Source: Cranoglanis bouderius (taxonomy: Eukaryota > Chordata > Actinopteri > Siluriformes > Cranoglanididae). From it: a DNA stretch of 64,000 nt. Under the pieces are notes generated by a model, which was not told the origin of the DNA, ran no database searches, and saw only the letters and a program-made list of their open reading frames with translations. Each line of letters starts with the position of its first letter. Position 1 is the first letter of the stretch. This document shows, piece after piece, positions 38,320-49,494 of this stretch. The stretch covers positions 11,186,027 through 11,250,026 of the forward strand of contig CM042548.1 in the NCBI GenBank assembly GCA_023630585.1, in the 5' to 3' direction. Made by a program: the position numbers and the translations under genes.

Positions 38320-39020
38320 TAACAAAATGCAAAGTAAGTAAACAGAAGAAACATATACATGAAATCAATATTTGGTCTGACCACCCTGTGCCTTCAAAAC
38401 ATTAATTCTTCTAGGTACACTTGCACAAAGTCAGGGATTTTGTAGGCATATAGTCAATTAGTGTAATTAAACAATTATACCAAACAGGTGCTAATGATCA
38501 TCACAATTATTAAGTGAAACAGAAACAGCTGTGTAGGAGGAATAAAACTGGATGAGGAACAGCCAAACTCAGCTAAGGTGAGGTTGCTGAAGACAGTTTA
38601 CTGTCAAAAGTCATACACCATGGCAAGACTGAGCACAGCAACAAGACAGAAGGTAGATATACTGCAGCAGCAAGTTCAAGCCGCAAGCAGCACCAAATTT
38701 CAAGGCAGATAGGGGTTTCCAGATGTGCTGTCCAAGCTCTTTTGAAGAAGCACAAATGTTGCCAAGTAATTGTATTTCTCCAGCTGAAGGTCACATGCGA
38801 TCAAGGTTTATTCTGTCTCTTAAAAAGCCCAGAACAATCTCAACTCTCATCAGGAAAGACCAGACTTCCATTTCATGGCCTAGAAACAAAGGAAGTAAAC
38901 ATAAAGCAAAAGAAAGACAAACAGGAAACCTTCATTACAGGGCTAATTTTGTCTGATTTGCTCTCTTTCTGGTATGTTTTCCAAGGCAGGGAACCTGAAG
39001 TGTCCAAGACTACAACAGTG
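38320..39020 (+). mobile_element. Decayed Tc1-like remnant
   Basis: TTTGGTCTGACCACCCTGTG near 38371 and ATGGCAAGACTGAGCACAGC at 38620 recall the leader and start of a fish Tc1 transposase. Further broken pieces follow (SRCAVQALLKKHKCCQ-like near 38719, LKSPEQSQLSSGKT near 38820). No clear termini or catalytic motifs. Confidence 0.5.
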
Positions 39021-40069
39021 TAGCGTTTTCACTTAATGGCTTGTATTCAGCCAGGTTGGTGCATTGCTTATTTTGTGCTCTTTTGTCTAGTCAAAATGTA
39101 AATTAGTATGTATGCAGAGGCCAACATCAATGTGTTCTCAAGTCTGATAAGTATAATGTCAGTTAGAGGTGGAGAGGGCTGGTCAGATTCATAGTTTAAC
39201 TAGTGGTACAACCTCTTTTAACCTTTGCTATTTTCTTGAAGGAGAATAACAGTGGCAGCATGCATATTGTGGCTGTAATAATTTATGAGCTTGCCAACTA
39301 CTGTAATAACCTGTTGTGTTTCCTTATGAGCCCCATAAATAAGATGCTTGGCCTGGCATCCATTTTCATTTTGAGTAAACTTGACATGAACCATTACAGT
39401 ATTATATACTGTAATACTGAGCTAGAACTTAGTTGAGTTTTGTGAGAAAAGCACATATGGGTTTAATGTTGCATTGTCTGTTACTGGCTTTCTAATGATG
39501 CACAGTTACTGGCTCTCTGTTGATGTTTTCCTACCAACCAAGTTACTGTGGTTGCAATTTCTATTAACCAATCACTGAAATAATAATAATAATAAAAACA
39601 CCTGCATGCTGCAAGCTTCATGATTAATAAACCTCTGCCACTCAAACAGCTCCAACTTTCCAATCTTTAGTGTAGTAAATATCATTTTTTGCTCACTTGT
39701 CTTTACAGACTGTTTCAGTATAATGAGCTGAACAATTTCACATTTGGTGAAATTTGGCCAAATTTAAATTAAAATAGTTATAAATAAAATTTTTAAAGGC
39801 AATTAAATTAGCATTTATCTTTTTTTTATCAGCATTTATCAAGAGCTTGTCATGGAGAAGAGCATGTGTACCTTGGTGAACTTCAGGCATATATCAATGG
39901 GCACTTAATGCACCCAGCAGGGCCCACCTTGGTGAACAGGTCTGATAGGAGATGTCAGACAAAAAGATTGCTAAAGGGAAGAACGAAACCATATGAACCA
40001 AAAATGGTGAATTTCACTGGTGAGGAAAGAGCCTGTCATTGTGTACGATGGAATCGTGTGGACTAGATA

Positions 40070-40653
40070 CACTATATAGCTAAAAGTATGTGGACATCAC
40101 ACATTGCTCATGTGTGAACCCTCCCCAATCTGGTGCCACAAAGTTTGAAGAACAAAATTGTCTAGAATCTATTTGTAAGCTGTAACATTAAGATTTCCTT
40201 TCACTCAAACTAGCCCAAACCTATTCCAGCATGACAATGCCCCTGTGCACAAAGCAAGATCCATAAAGTCATGGTTTGCCATGGTTGGTTTGGAAGAACT
40301 CAAGGGGCCAGCACAGAGCCCTGACCTCAACCCACTGAACATCTTTGGGATTAACTGGAATGCCAGCTGCATGTCAGGCCTTCTTGCCCAACATCAGGGC
40401 CTGACCTCACTAATGAGGTATATAATATTTTATTATATTAAGTTTTAAGTTTTAATTTTAAGTTTTCTAAGAATTTCTTTGGCTGAATGAGCATAAATCC
40501 CTACAGCCACGGTCCAAAATAGTGTGGAAAGCCTTCCCAGAAGAGTGGAGGCTGTTATAGCAGCAAAGGGGGTGGCATCTCCATATTAATGCCCAATGTT
40601 TTGGAATGGTATGTTGGGAATGTGGTCAGGTGTCTATATACTTTTGGCCATAT
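40070..40653 (+). mobile_element. Short Tc1-like remnant with both ends recognisable
   Basis: TA (40068-40069) precedes CACTATATAGCTAAAAGTAT, and the complementary form TATACTTTTGGCCATAT closes it near 40653. The middle retains FQHDNAPVHKARSIKSWF and QSPDLNPLNIFG, with the catalytic Glu of NPIENLW lost. At 584 bp it is a deletion derivative. Confidence 0.85.
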
Positions 40654-41918
40654 CAAATACCTGGCATGGATTCAATCATTCTGTTTAGAATGAATTAATA
40701 ATTTAAAAGATTTTTCTTTGTAGTGACCCCCTCACTGTAATGTCAAGCCTCACAAAAAAGCTCACAAAAAATCTCAACCAAAATTGGGTTTTTCTGTCTG
40801 TATCATACTTTGACAGTCATTCTGCCTATAGATGTTTTAATTGTTAGATTGCTATTTAAGTGTGCTTTGTTCACACAGTGAATCATGCTTTAATCATGTT
40901 GTGTTAGTTGTATTCCATAGCAAAACCTAATAAATTCATTTAATAAACTGTCCAAATACCAGCTGTTAAATTATCCACAATGTATATGCATTGTCTCTGA
41001 TGTAGAGATGGCAGTGGACAAAGTTTTTTTTTTAATGGAAGAAAACTGACTAAATCGGCAATGTAAAAGCAAACAGTGATCAGTTGAGTGTAGAACGATG
41101 ATTGGGATTTGAAGTGGTATCTTTAAATGTTCATAATATTTATACAATCTTCTCTTTTTTCTCTCCTGGGGGTAACCAGATTTTAAAATGCTATATCTTT
41201 TTAAAATATGTTCAAAAGAGACATCATTTTCAGTTCAGAAGAACTTGTAACTTGAACTTGGTGTCTTTGGGTCATAGAAGACTAAAGCAATTTCTGGAGG
41301 CACTAATATGCCAATTCATGGCATATTTATGTGTTATGATAATTGTAGTGCAAACCTTGCATCAGTCTATTTAATCAATGCTGTGCAAGACTAAGCCATG
41401 AAACTGGAATACAGCCTCCTGAGTAAATATAGCCATTGCCCATATCAAGTTATTGCATAATTTTTCTGAAGATGAATGATGATGATAAAGGCCAAGCCTG
41501 CCATTCACATCAAAAATGGGTCACACAGAATAAGTATGCAATAATAAACATAACCATGAGAGAGACAGAAGAGCAATAAGAAAAAATAATAAATTGGTAA
41601 GCACTGATACTGAGACAGAAATTCCAAGTAGGAAATTATTTATGAGAAAGCTTCTTGTGGATCTAATATGCAATTCGTGACATATTTATCTGCAATGGTC
41701 ATTTTATTCCAAACCTTTATCAGTCCTGAGTTTACTCAAAGCCTTTACGTGCAAGGGTAAGCCTCTGTGGAGTTTTTAGTACATTTTAGTACAACTCATA
41801 ATAGTGCATAGTAGTGATGTTGTTGCCAGAAAAACTGTCCAATAAGGCTACTTTCAGAAAACCATACACAAAAGCAGTTAACATTCTGTTCAAGAGCTCT
41901 CTCTAATTAAATGTACTG
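40654..41918. other. Intron stretch without recognised features
   Basis: AT-rich DNA with no gene. GTAAAAGC/AGAC text near 41060 and 41570 is not attributable. Confidence 0.4.
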
Positions 41919-41923
41919 CATGG

Positions 41924-42244
41924 TGTCAGGGATCTTGTAGAGGAGGCGGATGCAAGTGCAGATATCAATTTCAATAAGAAAAGTACAGACAGCAAAAAAG
42001 TACAGACACCAACACATGAACTATGATTTCAAGTCAGAAAAGACACACATGGACTAGAGTGTGACAACAAACAACAACGAAAGACAAAAGCTAGACAATA
42101 AGTGAGGTGCAAAACGTGACTTAAATACTTGTTCTCATTAACCAAAACATGACACAGGTGCAAACAGTCATGTGACATGATCCAGTGAAGTGCAGTGGCT
42201 GATGGGAAACGTAGTCAAGTGCCGATTTTGGCCTAATCCTGACA
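41924..42244 (-). repeat. Solo LTR (321 bp) with TSD CATGG
   Basis: TGTCAGG at one end and CCTGACA at the other, with CATGG on both sides (41919-41923 and 42245-42249). On the minus strand it has GTATTTAAGTC (promoter-like, near 42120) and a 3' part with CTGCACTTGCATCC as in the LTRs at 19255 and 12127. It lies about 300 bp before the second visible caln1 exon. Confidence 0.88.
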
Positions 42245-42550
42245 CATGGAAAGAGCATAAAGGTGATAAAAGTCCTACTCTGTGGTATTCCTGTGTAGTC
42301 TTTCATCATTTAACCTTAAACTGTCAGCTTTAAATGACTGCTTTCAACAGCATTATCTCAATGTATTGACATTATGAATGAAAGACACCCAAGAACCTAC
42401 TGATATTAAAAATATTTGAATCTTCAGGTATATATACAGTGTGGCATATTCATATGGAGCTGTAACGATTCTCTTTTGACCTAAGTAAAGTGTCCAAAAT
42501 CAAGGTTTAATAAAATAATTTCCTGATGTTGTTCTGCTTCTTTTTTGCAG

Positions 42551-42707
42551 TTTGACATGCAGCGGATAACACTAGAAGAACTCAAGCACATCCTGTTCCA
42601 TGCCTTCCGGGATCACCTCACAATGAAGGACATTGAGAACATTATCATTAACGAGGAGGAGAGCCTGAATGAGAATTCAGGAAACTGCCATACAGAGTTT
42701 GAGGGAG
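42551..42707 (+). CDS. caln1: caln1 coding exon (linker after the EF-hands)
   Basis: This 157-bp exon lies between TTTTTTGCAG and GTAAGG. It continues in frame from 3230 with FDMQRITLEELKHILFHAF, RDHLTMKDIENIIINEEE and SLNENSGNCHTEFEGG-type sequence, ending one base into a codon. The segment corresponds to the degenerate third EF-hand-like region of calneuron 1, which lacks a full set of calcium ligands, and the acidic linker towards the membrane anchor. A TG microsatellite starts about 40 bp past the donor. Two solo-LTR and Tc1 insertions lie within 1.6 kb but do not touch the splice sites. Confidence 0.93.
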
Positions 42708-42744
42708 GTAAGGTGAATCCCCTTGCCACAACAATCTCTGAATA

Positions 42745-42747
<3 letters not shown>

Positions 42748-42812
<65 letters not shown>
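42748..42812. repeat. (TG)n microsatellite near a caln1 splice donor
   Basis: About 65 bp of TG dinucleotides beginning 41 bp downstream of the exon end at 42707. Long TG runs near donors can affect splicing; no effect is shown here. Confidence 0.95.
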
Positions 42813-42814
<2 letters not shown>

Positions 42815-43137
42815 GTTAGAACATGATTATAAGCTATCAAGAAATTAGTTATACCACATTATTAGAGCTTTATGAGACATTATTAGAACTTATAAAATGC
42901 TTACAAGGACTCATTACCAACGTACAAAGACTTTCTGTGTGATAACATTGCAGACAGTAAAATGTTATATCTGTAAAATTTATAAGGTAACAGAAATGAA
43001 TATTAAATTGGACAGAAGGGAACACTGTAGATTGTCTTTTGTAGAATGCTGCAAGGTCCATCACCTAGTTCAAAAAGTTGTGAATTTTTCCTAGGCAGGA
43101 ACTCACAAATGATTCAGCTACATACAGGGCAAGCTTA

Positions 43138-44031
43138 TCACCTAGGCATGCAGTTCTCCCACCATTTGAGCTTAGGTGATTGCCAGCAAAAATTCCTAGC
43201 CCAGGTGCCCAGGTGCACACAATTTTTCAAAAGTTCCAATTTTAGAGCATAGAACATCCACGCACTAGGAGCTCCAGCATTCAGGACCATTTCCTGGACT
43301 GCTACAATGCAGTCATTAAGTTCAAGGGGCAAAACCCACAGGTGTAGATAGTCTGACTGTGGTGTCACAGGTCCCCTTTCCTCTGAAACAATAAGGCTGC
43401 CCATGGAGGGATTTTCTGTGGCATTGCAACCACTAGTGAGAGCAGCAGTGGTAGCCAGGGCCTCACTGGCCATCCCAGGTCCATGCTTCTGTGTAGGCAC
43501 TTTCAACCTCATGCCACCCTGATGATTTATGTACCTCGAACATAAAGGCCCGATCATGCTGGCAAGCATTGCGATGTCTGTTGCATGCCATGGTGCAAAG
43601 GCCACTATGGAAGTATGCACTACTTAAATCCACTGACAAAAACCAGTCTCATAGCTACATAGCATGAATACAACTTTAGCATTAGAAAGGGGAGGACTTT
43701 CAGGAACCAATTCAGTCCTCTCAATTCTAGAAAAGAAATCATCATTTTTTCTGAACAAGACAATATTTTGAGTTGATCCCCTTGTTCTGAATGGTGTGGT
43801 CACTTTTTGGATTGTGAGGGAACAAACTTGGCTCAACTTTTTCAGGGTTTGATATTGTTGAGGCCTTAAGCCCTGAGAGGGATTGTGGTGTTGACTATAC
43901 TCAGAGGGGATGCAGATAGGGGCACGGTGGTAATGAAGGGACACACACTCCATGCTCCTATCTTGTGATATGAATACCTGAATGAAACTGTGTTGCAGAT
44001 TCAACAACTCAGTGGGGGTGCAGATGCACAA
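43138..44031 (-). other. Two abutting open frames of unknown origin
   Basis: Minus-strand frames of 135 codons (44031-43624) and 160 codons (43620-43138) follow each other with a 3-base gap. The second is the longest minus-strand frame in this intron that is not explained by a known element, and contains MLASMIGPLCSRYIN and GTWARNFCWQSPKLKWWEN. I recognise no domain. They may be chance, a decayed retroelement or a processed fragment. No promoter or splice structure is apparent. Confidence 0.25.
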
Positions 44032-44213
44032 ACACTATCACACAGTTTGTTTTCCCTCAGCTGTATTCCAACAAATCTCTTTTCCACAATCTGGATGGAC
44101 TGTGGAAGGCCATATTTAGAAGGTTCCTTGATGTAATAATTAAGTATTACCATAGTAAACTGCCAACAGCATTTAAAAGAGGTGGTAAAAATGTTTTCAT
44201 TTACAGTGAGGGA

Positions 44214-45796
44214 AAAAAGTATTTGATCCCCTGCTGATTTTGTACCTTTGCCCACTGACAAAGAAATGAGCAGTCAATAATTTTAATGGTAGGTGTATTT
44301 TAACAGTGAGAGACAGAATAACAACAAAAAAATCCAGAAAAACGCATTTCAAAAAAGTTACAAATTGATTTGCATTTCAATGAGTGAAATATTGTGAAGT
44401 ATTTGATCCCCGATCAGTTAGCAAGATTTCTGGCTCCCAGGTGTCTTTTACACAGGTAATGAGCTGAGATTAGGAGCACTCTTTTAAAGGGAGTGCTCCT
44501 AATCTCATCTTGTTACCTGTATAAAAGACACCTGTCCACAGAAGCAATCATTCAATCAGATTCCAAACTCTGCACCATGGCCAAGATCAAAGAGCTGTCC
44601 AAGGATGTCAGGGACAAGACTGTAGACCTCCACAAGGCTGGAATGGACTACAAGACCATCTCCAAGCAGCTTGGTGAGAAGGTGACAACAGTTGGTGCGA
44701 TTATTCGCAAATGGAAGAAACACAAAATAACTGTCAGTCTCCCTCGGTCTGGGGCTCCATGCAAGATCTCACCTCATGGAGTTTCAATGATCATGAGAAC
44801 GGTGAGGAATCAGCCAAGAACTACACGGGAGGATCTTGTTAATGATCTCAAGGCAGCTGGGACCATAGTCACCAAGAAAACAATTGGTAACACACTACGC
44901 CGTGAAGGACTGAAATCCTGCAGCGCCCGCAAGGTCCCCCTGCTCAAGAAAGCACATGTACAGGCCCGTCTGAAGTTTGCCTGAATGATTCAGAGGAGAA
45001 CTGGGTGAAAGTGTTGTGATCAGATGAGACCAAAATCGAGCTCTTTGGCATCAACTCAACTCGCCGTGTTTGGAGGAGGAGGAATGCTGCCTATGACCCC
45101 AAGAACACCATCCCCACCGTCAAACATGGAGGTGGGAACATTATGCTTTGGGGGTGTTTTTCTGCAAAGGGGACAGGACAACTGCACCGCATCAAAGGGA
45201 CGATGGACGGGGCCATGTACCATCAAATCTTGGGTGAGAACTTCCTTCCCTCAGCCAGGGCATTGAAAATGGGTCGTGGATGGGTATTCCAGCATGACAA
45301 TGACCCAAAACACACAGCCAAGGCAACAAAGGAGTGGCTCAAGAAGAAGCACATTAAGGTCCTGGAGTGGTCTAGCCAGTCTCCAGACCTTAATCCCATA
45401 GAAAATCTGTGGAGGGAGCTGAAGGTTCGAGTTGCCAAACGTCAGCCTCGAGACCTTAATGACTTGGAGAGGATCTGCAAAGAGGAATGGCACAAAATCC
45501 CTCCTGAGATGTGTGCAAACCTGGTGGCCAACTATGAGAAACATCTGACCTCTGTGATTGCCAACAAGGGTTTTGCCACCAAGTACTAAGTCGAAGGGGT
45601 CAAATACTTATTTTACTCATTAAAATACAAATCAATTTATAACTTTTTTGAAATGGGTTTTTCTGGATTTTTTTGTTGTTATTCTGTCTCTCACTGTTAA
45701 AATACACCTACCATTAAAATTATAGACTGATCATTTCTTTGTCAGTGGGCAAACGTACAAAATCAGCAGGGGATCAAATACTTTTTTCCCCCACTG
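44214..45796 (+). mobile_element. Tc1-like transposon (family B), full length 1583 bp
   Basis: TA flanks at 44212-44213 and 45797-45798. The ends carry CAGTGAGGGAAAAAAGTATT and AATACTTTTTTCCCCCACTG. A long hairpin (about 44441-44534) lies between the left terminus and the transposase start. It is the most complete family B copy here and is inverted relative to the deleted copy at 23239-24061. Confidence 0.95.
44577..45589 (+). pseudogene. Tc1-like transposase with one frameshift and one nonsense codon
   Basis: The start is the ATG at 44577 (MAKIKELSKDVRDKTVDLHK); the open frame runs in from 44493 but that leader is not conserved. The DNA-binding half is intact to VQARLKFA, where a stop at about 44982 marks a frameshift. 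Soon after, near 45018, a TGA stands where Trp is usual just before SDET, the first catalytic Asp. The rest is open to 45589 and has IMLWGCFSAKGTGQL, the second Asp in FQHDNDPKHTAK and the Glu in PDLNPIENLW, ending NKGFATKY. All three catalytic residues are present, so this is a young copy with two lesions. Confidence 0.92.
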
Positions 45797-47145
45797 TATA
45801 TATACCTTATCAGCAGAATACACACTCATGTCCTTATTCATAGCTGAATAGTTTTTGTTCCTGCCATTCTACTCTCAGACAGTGCATGAAATTCACTGAT
45901 CCATGTTTTTGTGTATCAAACTGCAGATCCCGAAAAACTTCATCAGTGAGTTAGTCAGTCTGTCATTCACTGAGTTAAAATGACTCTTCTAGGTTGAACC
46001 AAAGAAAAACAAACCAAACACAAACTAAATAAAATAAAATAAAATAAGCCTGTGTATTGCACTAGCTTGTGCTGTGCTGGCTGTTTAATGGTGTATACCC
46101 TTATGAAAATCAGAATGAATAGGCACCTCGAGGTAGAACATTCTGATGCTTTTCCCAGGTCATTAAAACACAAGGAAGGAAATGAAGAAGTAGACTTCTC
46201 TAAGTATGAAGGTCTTTCATATTTATGAGTCAGAGGCTTTTTCCCCTCATGTCAAACTGAAGGTCCCTCTAGACAAATGTCATAAAAATATTATTTCAAT
46301 ACATAAGGGCTCCTGAAGCAGTTATGAAATTGCCTTCACCAGTTTTCCAAAATTTCACATACATTTTTTTTTTTTACCTTAAGCATAATTGTGAAGGAAA
46401 ACTTTTTAGTTCTTTTTATTATAATGTGAGTGATTGGGGTACATGATTTAGGTCACAGCTGCCTGATACACTTCCGCCTAGATCCAGAGGTAAAACATAG
46501 TTGTTTCTTTTATTGTTGAATAGCCTTCAAGTTAATGTCCTCATATAATCTACACACATAATACAAAGCATGCAGTGTTAATTGAACTTGACATTTCCTG
46601 ACATTAACTCTGCATTTTTGGGCTTATGGTCATACTTACGCACCTCATGTTGTACACCCATGTTCATGTTTGCTGCCATCAATCACTTATTATGGCACTT
46701 AAGAACAGTAAATTCTGATAATCTGATCTTTTTTACACTAACCTGTGAGCATTACACAATAAAGAACTATGTTCTAATAATGTCAGGAATATTGATGAGA
46801 GATGTGATTAATTACATATACAGTGGTGCTTGAAAGTTTGTGAAACCTTTAAAATTTTCTACATTTCTGCATAAATATGACCTAAAACATCATCAGATTT
46901 TCACACATGTTCTAAAGTAGATGAAGAGAACCCAGTTAAACAAATGAGACAAAAATATTATGCTTGGTCATTTATTTGTTGAGGAAAATGATCCAATATT
47001 ACATATCTGTGAGTGGCTAAAGTATGTGAATCTTTGCTTTCAATATCTGGTGTGATCCCCTTGTGCAGCAATAACTGCAACTAAACATATCTGGTAACTG
47101 TTGATCAATCCTTCACATCTGCTTGGAGGAATTTTAGCCCATTCC

Positions 47146-47670
47146 TCAGTACAGAACAGCTGGGATGTTGGTGGGTTTCCTCAAATGAACTGCTTGCTTC
47201 AGGTCCTTCCACAACATTTCTATTGGATTAAGGTCAGGACTTGGGGATAACCCTAACCCTGGGTTTGGCCATTCCAAAACATTAAATTTATTCTCCTTTA
47301 ACCATTCTTTGGTAGAATGACTTGTGTGCTTACAGTCATTGTCTTGCTGCATGACCCACTTTTTTTTAGATTCAGTTCATGGACAGATGTCCTGATATTT
47401 TCCTTTAGAATTCACTGGTATAATTCAGAATTCATTGTTCCATCAATGATGGCAAGTTGTCCTGGCCCAGATGCAACAAAACAGGCCCAAACCATGGTTT
47501 GGGCCTGTTTTGTTGCATAATACCACCACCATGTTTCACGGGTTCTTATGCTGGAATGAAGTGTTTTCCTTTCTACAAACATAATGCTTCTCATTTAAAC
47601 CAAAAAGTTCTATTGTGGTCTCATCCATCCACAAAACATTTTTCCATTAGCCTTTTGGTTTGTCCATGTG
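47146..47670 (-). pseudogene. Tc1-like transposase remnant interrupted by a palindrome
   Basis: On the minus strand the later part reads MQQDNDCKHTSHSTKEWLKE, NKFNVLEWPN and SPDLNPIEMLWKDLKQAVH (catalytic Glu kept), and the earlier part reads QTMVWACFVASGPGQLAIID. Between the first and middle blocks the frame is destroyed by an exact inverted duplication centred at 47494. A second Asp is present in QQDND. Confidence 0.85.
47471..47518. repeat. Perfect 48-bp palindrome
   Basis: Two 24-base halves are exact complements with no spacer, centred on CCATGG (47492-47497). Each half carries CAAAACAGGCCCAAACC. The left half matches normal Tc1 transposase sequence, so the right half is the added copy. 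Confidence 0.97.
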
Positions 47671-49430
47671 ATCTTTAGCAAACTGCAGACGGGCAGCAAT
47701 GTTCTTTTTACACAACCTGTCTGACTGTGGATTGGTGGAGTCCAAACTCTATAGAGATGGTTTTGTAATCTTCTCCAGCCTATTTTCTGAGGTCCTCAAA
47801 AATCTCCTTTGTTCATGCCAATACACTTCCACAAACAAGATCAGACTTTGATAGAACCCTGTTCTTTAAATAAAACAGGGTGCTCACTCACACCTGATTG
47901 TCATCCCATTAACTGAAAACACCTGACTCTAATTTCACCTTCAAATTAACTGCTAATCCTAGAGGTTCACATACTTACAGATATGTAATATTGGATCATT
48001 TTCCTCAATAAATAAATGACCAAATATAATATTTTTGTCTCCTTTGTTTAATTGGGTTCTCTTTGTCTACTTTTAGGACTCGTGTGAAAATCTGCTGATG
48101 TTTTAGCTCAGACAATAGTGCCCGCTGTAATTCAAGTCACAGGTTTATATTAATGCACTTGTTCTTGTTACAGTTTTTGTAGTGACCGATAATTCACAGG
48201 GACTTGTATGGTGGACGTTCTATATAATCAAAGCCTATTAATAAACTGATTAAAAATGTTATGTAACAAGCAAAATGGTGATATAATTGTTGATATTGTG
48301 AAGTTATCTGTAAGGATATGTTTATTTATGGAGTCTCTAGTGTCAGCGCTTTGTAGCAGTTAGAGATAAAGCTGTTCCTTTAAGATTTCCACCAAGGGAA
48401 AGCCTAAGGAGAGAGGATGTTCTGCTTTGCCCTTTCTCTGTAACAAGCTGCATGCTCTTATTAACTAAAAGAGACAATGAGGATATGACTATATACAGTT
48501 ACAATCAAAATTATTCAACCCCCATTGCAAATCAGGTTTATTGACAAAATTTAGAGACTTTCAGTTGTTGCAATGCAATGAACAAATCAAACAAAACCAA
48601 TTGAAATAGTTCAACACAACAAATGCTTCAAGTGGTTTCCCCAAATTCAACTGAAAATGCAACTTATAACGACTTCTCCAGTTTCAAAATTATTCAACCC
48701 CTTCATGGCAAGCAGCTTTAGTACTTAGTACAGCACCCTTTTGCTGTTATGACCTGCTGCAAACGAGATGCATAGCCAGACACCAGCTTCTGGCAGCGTT
48801 CCTGAGAAATCTTTGCCCATTCCTCATGAGCAATGACCTCCAGTTCAGTAATTTTCTTGGGTTTGCATGCTGCAACCACCTTCTTCAAATCAAAAAGTTC
48901 AAGTGGTTTTATTGTCTGTCATATCAACCATATACAGCTGGTACAGTACACAATGAAACGAAACAACGTTCCTCCAGGACCATGGTGCTACATAAAACAA
49001 CACACTAAACCACATGAGACGACACAGAACTAAAGATCTACACATTCTACATAAAGTGCACGTGCAAATAACACAAGGCAGTACTCCTAAAACAGGACAA
49101 TGGGCACTGTCGCGCTGACCAGTACACAGTTCTAGTATGAAAGTGTCAAGTATAACAGGTAGTGCAAAAAGATGCAAGAGAATAACAATATAATTAAAAG
49201 ATGCTGTGAATCTAAACATAAGATGCTATGGCATAGTATTCAGCAGATTAGCTTATACCATTTGTGGACATAGCAGTTATTGCGGTAGCAGCCAGGTAAA
49301 AGTGTATGATAGTGACAAGAAATTAAACATAATATTTTTATAAGTTTAGCAGCAAAAGTACAGGTGATCGTTACGAAATGTACAAAAATTGCAAGGGGAG
49401 TGGGATGGTGTTCAATTCAGTATGTCAGTA

Positions 49431-49492
49431 TGTGTGTGTGTGTGTGCATGCGTGCACGTGTGCACGCGTGTGTGTGCGTGTGTGTACACGTA
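49431..49492. repeat. Interrupted (TG)n tract in the LINE tail
   Basis: TG dinucleotides broken by GCATGCGTGCACG steps inside the LINE 3' region. Confidence 0.85.
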
Positions 49493-49494
49493 TG

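Larger units (their letters stand above)
46821..48110 (-). mobile_element. Tc1-like element, right terminus missing
   Basis: TA at 46819-46820 precedes CAGTGGTGCTTGAAAGTTTG. A GATCCAATATTACATATCTG block (46990) is repeated inverted near 47970-48000 as part of the subterminal repeats. The sequence fades near 48110 with no complement of the first 40 bases, so the right end is deleted. Confidence 0.88.

Noticed and set aside
48899..49219. A 106-codon minus-strand gene
   Set aside because: It is the AT-rich 3' untranslated tail of the Rex1-like LINE.
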